Source of the DNA: Thiobacillaceae bacterium | GTDB taxonomy: Bacteria > Pseudomonadota > Gammaproteobacteria > Burkholderiales > Thiobacillaceae | Assembly: GCA_025458005.1 (NCBI GenBank) | Contig: JALOTG010000002.1 | Span: forward strand, 1 to 42,590 | Direction: 5' to 3' | Length of the DNA stretch: 42,590 nucleotides | In this document: one piece after another, positions 18,227-26,793 of the stretch | Numbering within the stretch: position 1 is the stretch's first letter | Layout of the letters: each line of letters starts with the position of its first letter | Translations under genes and position numbers: made by a program | Notes under the pieces: model-generated | The model's database searches: none | What the model was told of the DNA's origin: nothing | Seen by the model: only the letters and a program-made list of their open reading frames with translations

Positions 18227-18244
18227 AAAAGGGGCTCATGCCCC
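18227..18244 (-). terminator. Intrinsic terminator for the ubiE end of the long minus-strand operon
   Basis: On the minus strand GGGGC-ATGA-GCCCC is followed directly by TTTT. It lies about 137 bases beyond the ubiE stop and upstream of the PEP-CTERM promoter, so it separates the two co-directional units. The 5-bp all-GC stem is short but well formed. Confidence 0.6.
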
Positions 18245-18258
18245 ATCGCGGCCGCGAG

Positions 18259-18275
18259 TGTAAAAAATACCGACA
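18259..18275 (-). promoter_or_regulatory. Candidate upstream activator site for the PEP-CTERM promoter
   Basis: TGTCGGTATTTTTTACA on the minus strand is an AT-rich island with TGT/ACA ends in very GC-rich surroundings, about 53 bases upstream of the -24 element. Position and form suit an enhancer-binding-protein site, perhaps for a PrsR-type regulator. That assignment is inference only. Confidence 0.3.
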
Positions 18276-18381
18276 GCCCATCCTGGGGGACGCTGGGAGA
18301 TGTCTTGCCGGAAGATCCTGGCTGGCCAAGGGGTCGGCCTTGGGCTCGCTCAGCCCGGGCGTGCAGCGTGAAATATCCCTG

Positions 18382-19131
18382 CTAGAGCTTATAGCCGGTG
18401 TGCAAGGCCACCACGCCGAGGGTGAGGTTGAAGTAGTCCACTTTCGAGAATCCCGCCTGCTCCAGCATCCCTTTCAGGGTCTCCTGGTCGGGGTGCATGC
18501 GGATGGACTCGGCCAGGTAGCGGTAGCTCTCGGCGTCCTTGGCCACCAGCTGCCCGAGGCGCGGCAGGATCCGGAAGGAATAGGCGTCGTAGAGGGGCGC
18601 CAGGGGCCTGGCCACCTTGGAGAACTCCAGCACCAGCAGCTTGCCGCCGGGCCGCAGCACGCGGTGCATCTCCGCGAGCGCCGCGTCCTTGTGGGTCATG
18701 TTGCGCAGGCCGAAGGCGACGGTGACCCGGTCGAAGTAGTCGGCCGGGAAGGGGATGTGCTCGGCGTCGCACTGGGCGCAGGGCAGCAGGCGCCCCTCGT
18801 CGAGCATGCGGTCGCGCCCGACCGCCAGCATGGAGCCGTTGATGTCGGTGAGCCAGACCTCGCCGGTCGGTCCCACGCCGTCGGCCAGCAGCCGGGCGAT
18901 GTCGCCGGTGCCGCCGGCGATGTCCAGGCACCTCATGCCGGGCCGCAGGGCGGCCTGGCCGGCGAGGAAGTGCTTCCATACGCGGTGCAGCCCCATGGAC
19001 ATGAGGTCGTTCATGACGTCGTAGCGCTCGGCCACGGAGTGGAACACCTCGGCCACGCGGCCGGCCTTTTCCGCCTCGGCGACGGTCTGGTAGCCGAAGT
19101 GGGTGGTCTTGTCGGAGGCGGGGTCGGTCAT
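18382..19131 (-). CDS. ubiE: Ubiquinone/menaquinone C-methyltransferase UbiE
   Basis: 249 residues. SAM-dependent C-methylation of the benzoquinol (or demethylmenaquinol) ring in quinone synthesis. The segment [28 protein letters not shown] is the UbiE signature, followed by the SAM-binding motif [15 protein letters not shown] near residue 88 and [33 protein letters not shown]. Length is normal for the family. It lies 22 bases downstream of yggX and is the last gene of the long minus-strand cluster before the terminator at 18227-18244. Confidence 0.97.
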   Translation of the reverse strand: MTDPASDKTTHFGYQTVAEAEKAGRVAEVFHSVAERYDVMNDLMSMGLHRVWKHFLAGQAALRPGMRCLDIAGGTGDIARLLADGVGPTGEVWLTDINGSMLAVGRDRMLDEGRLLPCAQCDAEHIPFPADYFDRVTVAFGLRNMTHKDAALAEMHRVLRPGGKLLVLEFSKVARPLAPLYDAYSFRILPRLGQLVAKDAESYRYLAESIRMHPDQETLKGMLEQAGFSKVDYFNLTLGVVALHTGYKL

Positions 19132-19153
19132 GGTCTGCTCGGCGGCGGCGGCG

Positions 19154-19423
19154 TCACTTGCCGGGCACGTAGCCCTGCGGCGCGCCGACGCCTTCGCCGA
19201 AGAAGTACTTCTCGGCCTGCTCCATCAGGTACTTGCGGTGCTGGGCGTCGGCCAGGTTGAGGCGGTTCTCGTTGATGATCATGGTCTGCAGCCGGATCCA
19301 GCCCTGCCAGGCCTCCTTGGAGACACCCTCGAAGATCCGCTTGCCCAGATCGCCGGGATAGGGCGGAAAGTCCATGCCTTCGGCCTCGCGGCCCAGTTTG
19401 ATGCATTGCACCATGCGCGCCAT
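19154..19423 (-). CDS. yggX: Probable Fe(2+)-trafficking protein YggX
   Basis: 89 residues. Nearly the whole protein matches the YggX family: [30 protein letters not shown] with the conserved Cys7, then [19 protein letters not shown] and [12 protein letters not shown]. Family members protect iron-sulfur clusters against oxidative damage and are thought to handle labile iron in the cytosol. It sits between a TPR gene and ubiE on the same strand, with short gaps of 60 and 22 bases. Confidence 0.96.
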   Translation of the reverse strand: MARMVQCIKLGREAEGMDFPPYPGDLGKRIFEGVSKEAWQGWIRLQTMIINENRLNLADAQHRKYLMEQAEKYFFGEGVGAPQGYVPGK

Positions 19424-19483
19424 GGTCGGTACTCCTGAAAGATGGGTCGATGGGGTTGATGGTAGCCCAAGGGGGCCCTGGCG

Positions 19484-19834
19484 TCATCCGCCGGCGGCGG
19501 GGTCGGAGGGTTCCCCGCCAAGCCGCTTCTCCAGCCGCCGGGCGAACACCGTCATTTCCTTGGCGGCCTGGAGGTCCCCCCTGGCCTCGGCCGCGGCGAT
19601 GCCCTGCCGGTAGACCTCAAGCGACTCGGCGAGTTCGCCGGTCTCGGCCAGAGCCTTGCCGAGCAGCTTCCAGGCGGCCGAGTAGTTGGGATCCTGGCGC
19701 ACCGCCTCCCTGAGCTGGACCACCGCCTCGACGTGGCGCCCCAGCTTGGCGTATTCGTTGCCCAGGGAATAGCGCAGCAGGGCGTTGTCGCGCCCCTGGG
19801 CGAGCATCTTCTCGAAGGTTTCCAGCGCACTCAT
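19484..19834 (-). CDS. Small tetratricopeptide repeat protein
   Basis: 116 residues, almost entirely helical. Two TPR units are visible: NALLRYSLGNEYAKLGRHVEAVVQLREAVRQDPN (about 17-50) and YSAAWKLLGKALAETGELAESLEVYRQGIAAAEARGD (about 51-87), followed by a capping helix rich in Lys/Arg. No signal peptide is seen, so it is probably a cytosolic adaptor; the partner is unknown. It starts 12 bases after the trkH stop, so it is co-transcribed with the potassium transporter, but no functional link is established. Confidence 0.85.
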   Translation of the reverse strand: MSALETFEKMLAQGRDNALLRYSLGNEYAKLGRHVEAVVQLREAVRQDPNYSAAWKLLGKALAETGELAESLEVYRQGIAAAEARGDLQAAKEMTVFARRLEKRLGGEPSDPAAGG

Positions 19835-19846
19835 CCCGTCTCCATT

Positions 19847-21304
19847 TCACTTTCGCCAGAATGCAGGGGTCAGCAGCACGAACAGGGTGAACAGTTCCAA
19901 GCGGCCGAGCAGCATGGCGAAGATGCACACCCAGATCTGGAAGTCGTTCAGCACCGCGTAGGTGGTGGCGGGGCCGACCTGGTTCAAGCCCGGCCCGGTA
20001 TTGTTGATGCTGGCGACCACCGCGGTGAAGGCGGTGATGACGTCGAGGCCGCTGGCGAGCATGACCAGGCTCAGGCTGCAGACGCTGGAGACGTACAGGA
20101 AGAAGAAGGCCAGCACCGCGAAAACGATATTGTTCGGCACCACCTCGTGCCCGACCTTGAGAGGCACTATCGCGTGGGGATGCAGCAGGCGAACCATCTC
20201 GCGCAGACCCTGGCGGAACAGCACGATGGCACGGATCATCTTGATGCCGCCCCCCGTGGAACCGGAACTGGAGGCGAAGCTGGACAGGAACAGCATCCAA
20301 AGCGGGGCGAAGATCGGCCACAGGTTGAAATCGGTGTTGGCGAAGCCGGTGCTGGTGGCGATCGAGACCGTGTTGAAGGCGGCGAAGCGCAGGGCGGTTG
20401 GGTAGTCAGGATAGGTGCCCATCAGGAACAGGTAGAGGGCGACGCCCAGGCAGCTATAGAGGGTGACCAGCCAGAAGCCCTTCGCCTCGACGTCGCGGAA
20501 ATAGGCCTTGAGGCTGCGGCCGCGGAAGGCGACGAAGTGGGTGGCGAAGTTCACCCCGGCCACCAGCATAAAGACGATGGCGATGGCCTCGATGAGGGGC
20601 GAGTTGAAGTAGCCGAAGCTCGCGTCATGCGAGGAAAAACCGCCCAAGCCCATGGTCGTGAAGGTGTGCATGACGGCGTCCGCCCAGTTCATGCCGGCCA
20701 GCCAGAAGCTGAGGCCGCAGGCCGTGGCGATGATCACGTAGACCCCCCACAGACCCTTGGCCGTCTCGGAGATGCGCGCGGTGAGCTTGACGTCCTTCAT
20801 CGGCCCAGGCGTCTCCGCCTTGTACAGCTGCATGCCGCCGACGCCCAGCAACGGCAGCACCGCCACGGCCAGCACGATCAGCCCCATGCCGCCCAGGAAG
20901 ACCAGTTCGCCGCGCCACAGGTTGATCGACACCGGCAGGTCGTCCAGCCCGGAGAGCACCGTGGAACCCGTGGTGGTGAGCCCGGAGACGGTCTCGAAAT
21001 AGGCGTCGGTGAACGACAGGTCGGGTAGGTAGAACATCAGCGGCAGCGTGGCAAACAACGCCAGGGTGGTCCAGATCAGCACGGCCAGCAGGAAGCCGTC
21101 GCGCGGCACCAACTCCCGCTTGGCGTGACGGGTAGCGAGCCAGAGCAGCAGACCGGCCGCGAAGGTGATCAGGATAGCCTCGTCATAGGCGGATTCGGCC
21201 CCGTCCCGGGTCAGGTGGGAAACCACCAGGGGGAACAGCATGGTCAGCGCGAACAGCATCAGCACCTTGCCCAGCACCGACAGGACGGGGAAGAGTCTGT
21301 GCAT
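19847..21304 (-). CDS. trkH: Trk potassium uptake protein TrkH
   Basis: 485 residues. Membrane subunit of the low-affinity K+ transporter of the SKT family, built of four M1-P-M2 repeats. The four pore-loop selectivity segments are recognisable: SGLTTTGSTVL, FTTMGLGGFS, IATSTGFANTD and SINNTGPGLNQVG, each with its filter glycine. About ten hydrophobic membrane helices are evident. The cytosolic gating subunit gene trkA lies immediately upstream (12-base gap) in the same orientation. Confidence 0.96.
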   Translation of the reverse strand: MHRLFPVLSVLGKVLMLFALTMLFPLVVSHLTRDGAESAYDEAILITFAAGLLLWLATRHAKRELVPRDGFLLAVLIWTTLALFATLPLMFYLPDLSFTDAYFETVSGLTTTGSTVLSGLDDLPVSINLWRGELVFLGGMGLIVLAVAVLPLLGVGGMQLYKAETPGPMKDVKLTARISETAKGLWGVYVIIATACGLSFWLAGMNWADAVMHTFTTMGLGGFSSHDASFGYFNSPLIEAIAIVFMLVAGVNFATHFVAFRGRSLKAYFRDVEAKGFWLVTLYSCLGVALYLFLMGTYPDYPTALRFAAFNTVSIATSTGFANTDFNLWPIFAPLWMLFLSSFASSSGSTGGGIKMIRAIVLFRQGLREMVRLLHPHAIVPLKVGHEVVPNNIVFAVLAFFFLYVSSVCSLSLVMLASGLDVITAFTAVVASINNTGPGLNQVGPATTYAVLNDFQIWVCIFAMLLGRLELFTLFVLLTPAFWRK

Positions 21305-21316
21305 GAACGCTCGCGA

Positions 21317-22717
21317 TCAGAAGAAGCCGAAGCCCACCTGCAGCAGCCGCTCCACCTTGGGCACCATGCGCTTGTTGGGGACGAACAGGATGACGTGGTC
21401 CTCGGCCTCGATCACCGTGTCGTGGTGGGCGATGATCACCTCCTCGCCGCGCAGGATGGCGCCGATGGTGACGTCCTCCGGCAGCCCGATCTCCTCGATG
21501 CGGCGCCCGACCAGCTTGGAGGAGCGGCGGTCGCCGTGCGCCACCACCTCCATCGCCTCGGCGGCGCCGCGCCGCAGGCTGTGCACCACGGTGATGTCGC
21601 CGCGCCGGATATGGGTGAGCAGGGGTCCGAGGGTCGCCTGGGCGGGCGACAGGGCGATGTCGATCTCGCCGCCCTGCAGCAGGTCCACGTAGGCGCCGCG
21701 GTTGATCAGGGCGATGACCTTCTTGGCGCCCATGCGCTTGGCCAGCAGCGAGGACATGATGTTGTCCTCGTCGTCGTTGGTCAGGGCGCAGAACACGTCC
21801 ATGCCGGCGATGCTCTCCTGTTCCAGTAGCTCCTCGTCGGTGGCGTCGCCGACCAGCACCAGGGTGTGCCGCAGGCGCTCGGCCAGTTGCTCGGCGCGCT
21901 TCTTGTTGTGGTCCACCAGCTTGACCTCGTAGTCCTCTTCCAGGGCCTCGGCCAGGCGGCTGCCGATGTTGCCGCCGCCGGCGATCATCACCCGGCGCAC
22001 GGACTGGTCGGCGCGGTGGATCTCCTTCAGCACGGCGCGGATGTTCTCGGTGGCGGCCAGGAAGAACACCTCGTCGCCCTCCTGCACCACGGTGTTGCCG
22101 GTCGGCACGATGGAACGATCCTGGCGATAGATGGCCGCCACCCGCGCGTCGACCTTCTCCAGCTGGGGGCGTTCGCGCAGCACCAGATGCAGATGCTCGC
22201 GCAGGTAGCGCAGCTCGTGGCCGACCAGGAAGCCGCCGTGCGCCCGCACCGCCACCAGGCGGATGCGGCCGTCGGCGAAGTCCATCACCTGCAGGGCCTC
22301 GGGATAGTCGATGAGGCGGCGCAGATAGGCGGTGATCTCCTGCTCCGGGCTGATGGTGTAGTCCACCGCCAGGTGCTCGGGCCCGAACAGCTCGGGGTGC
22401 CGCATGTAGTCAGCGGAGCGGATGCGGGCGATCTTGGTGGGGATGTTGAACAGGGTGGCGGCCAGCTTGCAGGCCACCATGTTGGTCTCGTCGGACAGGG
22501 TGACGGCCACCAGCATGTCGGCGTCCTGGGCGCCGGCCGCCCGCAGCACCGAGGGCTGCGAGCCATGCCCGAGGACGGTGCGCAGGTCGAAGCGGTCCTG
22601 CAGGGTGGCGAGCTTGGCCGCGTCGACATCCACCACGGTGATGTCGTTGGCCTCAGAGACCAGGCTGGCGGCCAGGTTGGAGCCGACCTGGCCGGCGCCG
22701 AGGATGATGATCTTCAT
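21317..22717 (-). CDS. trkA: Trk system potassium uptake regulator TrkA
   Basis: 466 residues, the full two-domain length. Two RCK units each start with a Rossmann nucleotide-binding motif: MKIIILGAGQVGSNLAASLV at the N-terminus and VMIAGGGNIGSRLAEALEEDY near residue 243. TrkA-C ligand domains follow each (for example ERGQLEKVDARVAAIYR-like and GRRIEEIGLPEDVTIGAILRG segments). The protein forms a cytosolic ring that binds NAD(H)/ATP and gates TrkH. It is followed 12 bases later by trkH. About 96 bases separate it from the ntrX-like gene. Confidence 0.96.
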   Translation of the reverse strand: MKIIILGAGQVGSNLAASLVSEANDITVVDVDAAKLATLQDRFDLRTVLGHGSQPSVLRAAGAQDADMLVAVTLSDETNMVACKLAATLFNIPTKIARIRSADYMRHPELFGPEHLAVDYTISPEQEITAYLRRLIDYPEALQVMDFADGRIRLVAVRAHGGFLVGHELRYLREHLHLVLRERPQLEKVDARVAAIYRQDRSIVPTGNTVVQEGDEVFFLAATENIRAVLKEIHRADQSVRRVMIAGGGNIGSRLAEALEEDYEVKLVDHNKKRAEQLAERLRHTLVLVGDATDEELLEQESIAGMDVFCALTNDDEDNIMSSLLAKRMGAKKVIALINRGAYVDLLQGGEIDIALSPAQATLGPLLTHIRRGDITVVHSLRRGAAEAMEVVAHGDRRSSKLVGRRIEEIGLPEDVTIGAILRGEEVIIAHHDTVIEAEDHVILFVPNKRMVPKVERLLQVGFGFF

Positions 22718-22813
22718 GTGTCGAGGGCCGAGCGGGCAGGGGCGCGGTGGAGGGAGCGGGGCGGGGCAGGCGGCCCGCGTCGCGTCGCGCGGCGAAGGCC
22801 CTGCGCCGACCTG

Positions 22814-24070
22814 TCAGTCATTCGTGCGATGGGGCAATTCTATGCCCAGGGACTTCAGCTTGCGATAGAAGGCGGTGCGTTCCATGCCGGCCCGGGTGGC
22901 GGCCTTGCTCACCGCCCAGCCGCACGCCTCGAGCAGGGCGACCAGGTAGGTGCGCTCGAATTCGTCGCGCGCGTCCTTGAGCGGCATGTCGATGCGCAGG
23001 CCCATGGCCACCGGGGTGTCGTGCTCGGACACGCCGAGCATGGCGTTGACGTCCGCCGCCTCGATCACCTCGCCGTCCGCCGCCACGGCCAGACTGCTCA
23101 CCACGTTGCGCAATTCGTCCAGGTTGCCCGGCCACGCATGCGCGCCCAGGACCCGCAGCGCCTCGGCGGAAAAGCGCCGCGGCGTGCCGCCGTGCTGCTC
23201 CGCGACCTGGGCCAGCACCCGGTTCGCCAGGATGGGGATGTCCTCGGCGTGCTCGCGCAAGGGGGGCACGCGCACCGCCACCCGGGCCAGGGCGTTGTAG
23301 AGGTCGCGCGAGTAGCCGCCCTGGGCGGCCTTCTCCGCCAGGTTCACCGAACTGGCGCAGACCACCCGGGCGGCATACTCCGACCGCCTGGCCAGGATCA
23401 TCTGCAGGCCGCGCTGCTGGAAGGGCGTGAGGTTGCCCACCTCGGGGATGAACAGCAGGCCGCCCTTGGCCTCGGCGAGCAGTTCCAGCGGCCTGTCCGC
23501 CAGCCGGTTGAGGTCAGCGGCCACCACCCAGGGGGTCTTGGGCTGGCGCAGGAACTGGGCGCACTCCTCGGCGCCGGCGCCGGGCTCGGCGGACAGCAGG
23601 ATGGGGCCCTCGCTGGCCGCGGCATGCCTGAGCTTGTTGAGCATCAACTGCACCGCCTCGCCCTCGCCAAGTGCCGCCAGATTCGCGGGCAGTTCGGCGG
23701 GCTTGGGCGCCTGGCGCAGGGCGCGCTCGACGGTCTCCAGCAACCGCTTGTAGGGGACCGGCTTCTCCAGGAAATCGAAGGCGCCCAGTCGAGTGGCCTC
23801 GACGGCGGTATGCACCGTGCCGTGGCCGGACATCATCACCACCGGCATGCCGGCCTGGCCGGTGCTGACCCATTCCTTGAGCAGGCTGATGCCGTCCAGG
23901 TCGGGCATCCAGATGTCCAGCAGCACGAGATCGGGCTGACGTTCGAGCATGGCCTGGCGGGCGGTCTCGCCGTTCTCGGCGAGACGCACCTCGTAGCCTT
24001 CCTCTTCCAGTATCTCCTGGACCAGGGTACGGATACCCGGTTCGTCATCCACCACCAGGATTTCACTCAT
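22814..24070 (-). CDS. NtrX-like response regulator with a degenerate sigma-54 AAA+ domain
   Basis: 418 residues. The receiver domain (1-120) is intact: acidic pair Asp8/Asp9, phospho-acceptor Asp52 in LLDIWMPD and Lys103 in FLEKPVP. The central AAA+ domain (about 135-330) is recognisable from late segments (RDLYNALARVAVRVPPLREHAEDIPILANRVL, AWPGNLDELRNVV) but eroded. The Walker A position reads SAEPGAGAEE, the GAFTGA sigma-54 loop is absent, and Walker B reads LLFIPEV instead of LFLDE. It should neither hydrolyse ATP nor activate sigma-54 in the usual way. The Fis-type helix-turn-helix (LLEACGWAVSKAATRAGMERTAFYRKLKSLGI) is intact, so it probably works as a DNA-binding repressor/activator controlled by phosphorylation. 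It overlaps the kinase gene by 8 bases. NtrX is the closest named relative by context. Confidence 0.85.
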   Translation of the reverse strand: MSEILVVDDEPGIRTLVQEILEEEGYEVRLAENGETARQAMLERQPDLVLLDIWMPDLDGISLLKEWVSTGQAGMPVVMMSGHGTVHTAVEATRLGAFDFLEKPVPYKRLLETVERALRQAPKPAELPANLAALGEGEAVQLMLNKLRHAAASEGPILLSAEPGAGAEECAQFLRQPKTPWVVAADLNRLADRPLELLAEAKGGLLFIPEVGNLTPFQQRGLQMILARRSEYAARVVCASSVNLAEKAAQGGYSRDLYNALARVAVRVPPLREHAEDIPILANRVLAQVAEQHGGTPRRFSAEALRVLGAHAWPGNLDELRNVVSSLAVAADGEVIEAADVNAMLGVSEHDTPVAMGLRIDMPLKDARDEFERTYLVALLEACGWAVSKAATRAGMERTAFYRKLKSLGIELPHRTND

Positions 24071-26192
24071 GGTTCGACTCCAGTACGGGCAGGGTCACGC
24101 ACACCTGGGCGCCGCCGCCCTCCAAATTACGCACCTCGATCACGCCATGGTGCTCTTCAACGATCTTTCTCACCACCGCCAGACCCAGGCCGGTACCCTT
24201 GGCCTTGGTGGTGGCGTAGGGCTCGAACAACCGGCTGAACAGCTGCTCCGGGAAGCCCGGCCCGTTGTCGGTCACGCATAACTCGACGCCGTCTTCCGCC
24301 AGGCGGGTGGCGACGCGCAGGAGGGGATTCTCCACCTCCGCGAGGGCCTCGTCAGCGTTCTTGAGCAGATTGTGCAGCACCTGGCGCAGCAGGGCCGCGT
24401 CGCCCGCCACCGGCGGCAGGCCCTCGCTCAGCGCCAGGCTGAGATGGGTATGGCTTTCGTACAGCACGGCCACCTCGTTGATCAGGTCGTTCAGGTCCAG
24501 TCGCTCGATGCGCGGCGCGGGTAGTTTCGCATACTGGGAGAAGGCATCCACCAATCCCTTGAGGGCCGCCACCTGGTTGATGATGGTGTCGGTGGAGCGC
24601 ACCAGGGTGGCGCGCGAGGCGTTGTCCAGCCGATCGGCGAGCTTCACCTGCAGGCGCTCGGCGGACAGCTGGATGGGGGTGAGTGGATTCTTGATCTCGT
24701 GAGCCAGGCGGCGGGCCACCTCGCCCCAGGCCGCGTCGCGCTGGGCCTGCACCAGACGGGTGATGTCGTCGATGACCAGGGCGTAATCGGGCGTGGCGTG
24801 GGCGGTGAGCGGCGCCCCGCGCATGATCAGGGCGCGCACGCCCTCGCCGCGGACATATTCCCATTGCCCCTGCCAGCTGCTGGTGGCGGCGCGCTGGAAG
24901 TGTTCCCGGATGACCATCGCCAGGTGATGCAACGGACTGCCAGGGTCCCCCCAGCGGTCCAGGGGCCGCCCCTCCAGGCTGGCGCGTTCCACGCCCAGGA
25001 TGGCGGCGGCGGCGGGATTGACGATGCGCGCCACCAGCTGCTCGTCCAGGGTCACCACGCCGGTGGTCAGTCGGGCCAGCACCCCCTCCAGGTAGGCCTT
25101 GGCCTCCTGCAGCCGGTCCTGGTGCTCCTGGGCGGCCGTGTGCGCCTCGGCCAACTGCTGGGTCATGCGGTTGAAGGACTGGGTGAGCATGCCCAGCTCG
25201 TCGCGGCTGGACACGGTGTGCACCTGGCTGAAATCGCCGCGCGCCACCGCCCGGGTGCCGCGGGCCAGGGCGCGCAGCGGCGCGGCCAGCCGCTGGGAGA
25301 GCAGGAAGCCCAGCGAGATGGCGGTGAACAGGGCGATCGCCAGGGCCAGCGTCAACGACAGGCCGTACAGTCGCTTCAGCCCCAGGCGGGAGACCGCCAG
25401 TTCCTGGTATTCGGCGCGCGCCTGCTCCACCTGCAGGGCGGCCAGGGCCATGTTGGCGGGCACCGGCTGGGTCACCTGCAGCACGCGCAGGGGATCGGAG
25501 AAGGAGACCACGTTGACCGGCGCCGCCACCCGCACGCTCAGGCCGTGGCTGGCGGGGCTCGCCTCCACCCGCGACCAGGGCTGCTGCAGGCGCACCTGCC
25601 AGAGGGCCCCCTGGTCCAGGGAGGGGGGCATGAAGCCACCCTTGTCCGCCGAGGCGAAGCCGAGCAGGCGGCCGTCCATGCCGAACAGGGCCAGCTCCTG
25701 GACCCCGGCCGTCTCGCGCAGTTCGTTCAGGTCGTCCAGCTGCTCCGCGGCGGGCAGGTCCGAGAGGCGCTGGGAGAGCCCCTCCGCCTTCTTGACGAGG
25801 TCCCGCTCCAGGTACTCCAGGGCCGACTGGCCCAGGGACAGGCCCCCCTCCAGGGCCTTTTCCAGCCGCACGTCGAACCAGGACTCGATGGACTTGATGA
25901 TGAACTGCACCGACACGGCGTAGACCACCAGCCCCGGCACCAGGGCCATCAGCACGAACAGGCGGGTCAGGCGCGCGGTGAGCTTGGCGCCGAACAACCC
26001 GGCGCGGATGCGCCGGCGCAGGACGTAGACCTGGTAGACGATGAGCAGCGCCAGGGCCACCACGGCCACCGCGTTCATGCCCAGCAGGAGGGGGAAATTC
26101 TCCGCGAACAGGGCGGTGTCCGCGGCGGCCACCGAGAGCAGGGCGATCAGCGATCCGCCCACGATCACGCCGCCGACGATCAGATAGATCAT
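24063..26192 (-). CDS. NtrY-like membrane sensor histidine kinase
   Basis: 709 residues. Three N-terminal membrane helices (about 2-22, 34-57, 76-98), an extracytoplasmic region (about 100-270) and a fourth helix (275-298) are followed by a HAMP linker (299-352) with DELGMLTQSFNRM. A PAS domain (about 360-480), the HisKA dimerisation helix with phospho-acceptor His498 in RRLAHEIKNPLTP, and an HATPase domain (N box NLLKNADEAL, G1 DNGPG, G2 GTGLGLAVV) complete it. This is the full NtrY layout: an autophosphorylating kinase whose partner regulator is encoded by the overlapping next gene. NtrY/NtrX systems in proteobacteria respond to nitrogen and redox/respiratory signals; the signal here is unknown. 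It lies 34 bases after the DUF4390 gene. Confidence 0.92.
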   Translation of the reverse strand: MIYLIVGGVIVGGSLIALLSVAAADTALFAENFPLLLGMNAVAVVALALLIVYQVYVLRRRIRAGLFGAKLTARLTRLFVLMALVPGLVVYAVSVQFIIKSIESWFDVRLEKALEGGLSLGQSALEYLERDLVKKAEGLSQRLSDLPAAEQLDDLNELRETAGVQELALFGMDGRLLGFASADKGGFMPPSLDQGALWQVRLQQPWSRVEASPASHGLSVRVAAPVNVVSFSDPLRVLQVTQPVPANMALAALQVEQARAEYQELAVSRLGLKRLYGLSLTLALAIALFTAISLGFLLSQRLAAPLRALARGTRAVARGDFSQVHTVSSRDELGMLTQSFNRMTQQLAEAHTAAQEHQDRLQEAKAYLEGVLARLTTGVVTLDEQLVARIVNPAAAAILGVERASLEGRPLDRWGDPGSPLHHLAMVIREHFQRAATSSWQGQWEYVRGEGVRALIMRGAPLTAHATPDYALVIDDITRLVQAQRDAAWGEVARRLAHEIKNPLTPIQLSAERLQVKLADRLDNASRATLVRSTDTIINQVAALKGLVDAFSQYAKLPAPRIERLDLNDLINEVAVLYESHTHLSLALSEGLPPVAGDAALLRQVLHNLLKNADEALAEVENPLLRVATRLAEDGVELCVTDNGPGFPEQLFSRLFEPYATTKAKGTGLGLAVVRKIVEEHHGVIEVRNLEGGGAQVCVTLPVLESNHE

Positions 26193-26226
26193 CGGCGCGG
26201 TCGCCCGATCCGACCGATGGCCAAGG

Positions 26227-26793
26227 TCACGGCTGGAAGGTCCATTCCCGCCAGCCGCTGTCCAGCTGCCAGCGCTGCGAGGCCACGGCGTTCACCTGCA
26301 GCGGCTTGGGCAACTGGGAGGTGTCCAGGTACATGCGCACGGCCAGGTCGTAGCTGTGCCTGCGCCGGACCTGGGACTGGTGCAGGACGGCCCAGTCGCT
26401 GAAGTCGCCGGCGAAGTCCAGGGCGTCGTCGAGACTGGTATGGGTGGCGCTGACCCCGCCGACCGTCACGTAGTACTGGCGCAGCAGGGCGTTGTAGGAC
26501 ACCCGGATGACGCGGGACAGCTCGGCGATGTCCTCGGCGAACCAGTAGCTGCGTGGCCGCGTGGCTTCGAATTCCTGCACGAAGGTGAGCTGCACGCCGC
26601 GCCTGAGGGCGTCCTCCAGGGTACGCGAGAGGTGGATCCGGAATCCGCCCGACAGCTGCCAGATCTCGCCGCGCTGCTCGATCTCCACCGCCAGCAGCTG
26701 GATGCCCTCCGCGCCGGCCGTCCGCGGCAGGCCGAGGGCGACGGCGCAGGCCACGGCGGCGCGGAGAAAATCACGTCTTGACCAGGCGGGCAT
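26227..26793 (-). CDS. DUF4390 family exported protein with a Tat-type signal
   Basis: 188 residues. The N-terminus MPAWSRRDFLRAAVACAVAL fits the twin-arginine consensus SRRxFLK closely, and a signal-peptidase site (TAGA-EG) follows at residue 28. The mature part shows the DUF4390 pattern: IWQLSGGFRIHLSRTLEDALRRGVQLTFVQEFEATRPR, RVSYNALLRQYYVTVGG and SYDLAVRMYLDTSQLPKPLQVNAVASQ. The function is unknown; the family is nearly always upstream of ntrY in Betaproteobacteria, which suggests a periplasmic input to that sensor, but this is inference. The start lies 23 bases inside the rsmB 3' end, consistent with translational coupling. Confidence 0.88.
   Translation of the reverse strand: MPAWSRRDFLRAAVACAVALGLPRTAGAEGIQLLAVEIEQRGEIWQLSGGFRIHLSRTLEDALRRGVQLTFVQEFEATRPRSYWFAEDIAELSRVIRVSYNALLRQYYVTVGGVSATHTSLDDALDFAGDFSDWAVLHQSQVRRRHSYDLAVRMYLDTSQLPKPLQVNAVASQRWQLDSGWREWTFQP

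Noticed and set aside
21866-24238. 790-aa plus-strand ORF
   Set aside because: Antisense to trkA and the ntrX-like gene, with composition typical of shadows.
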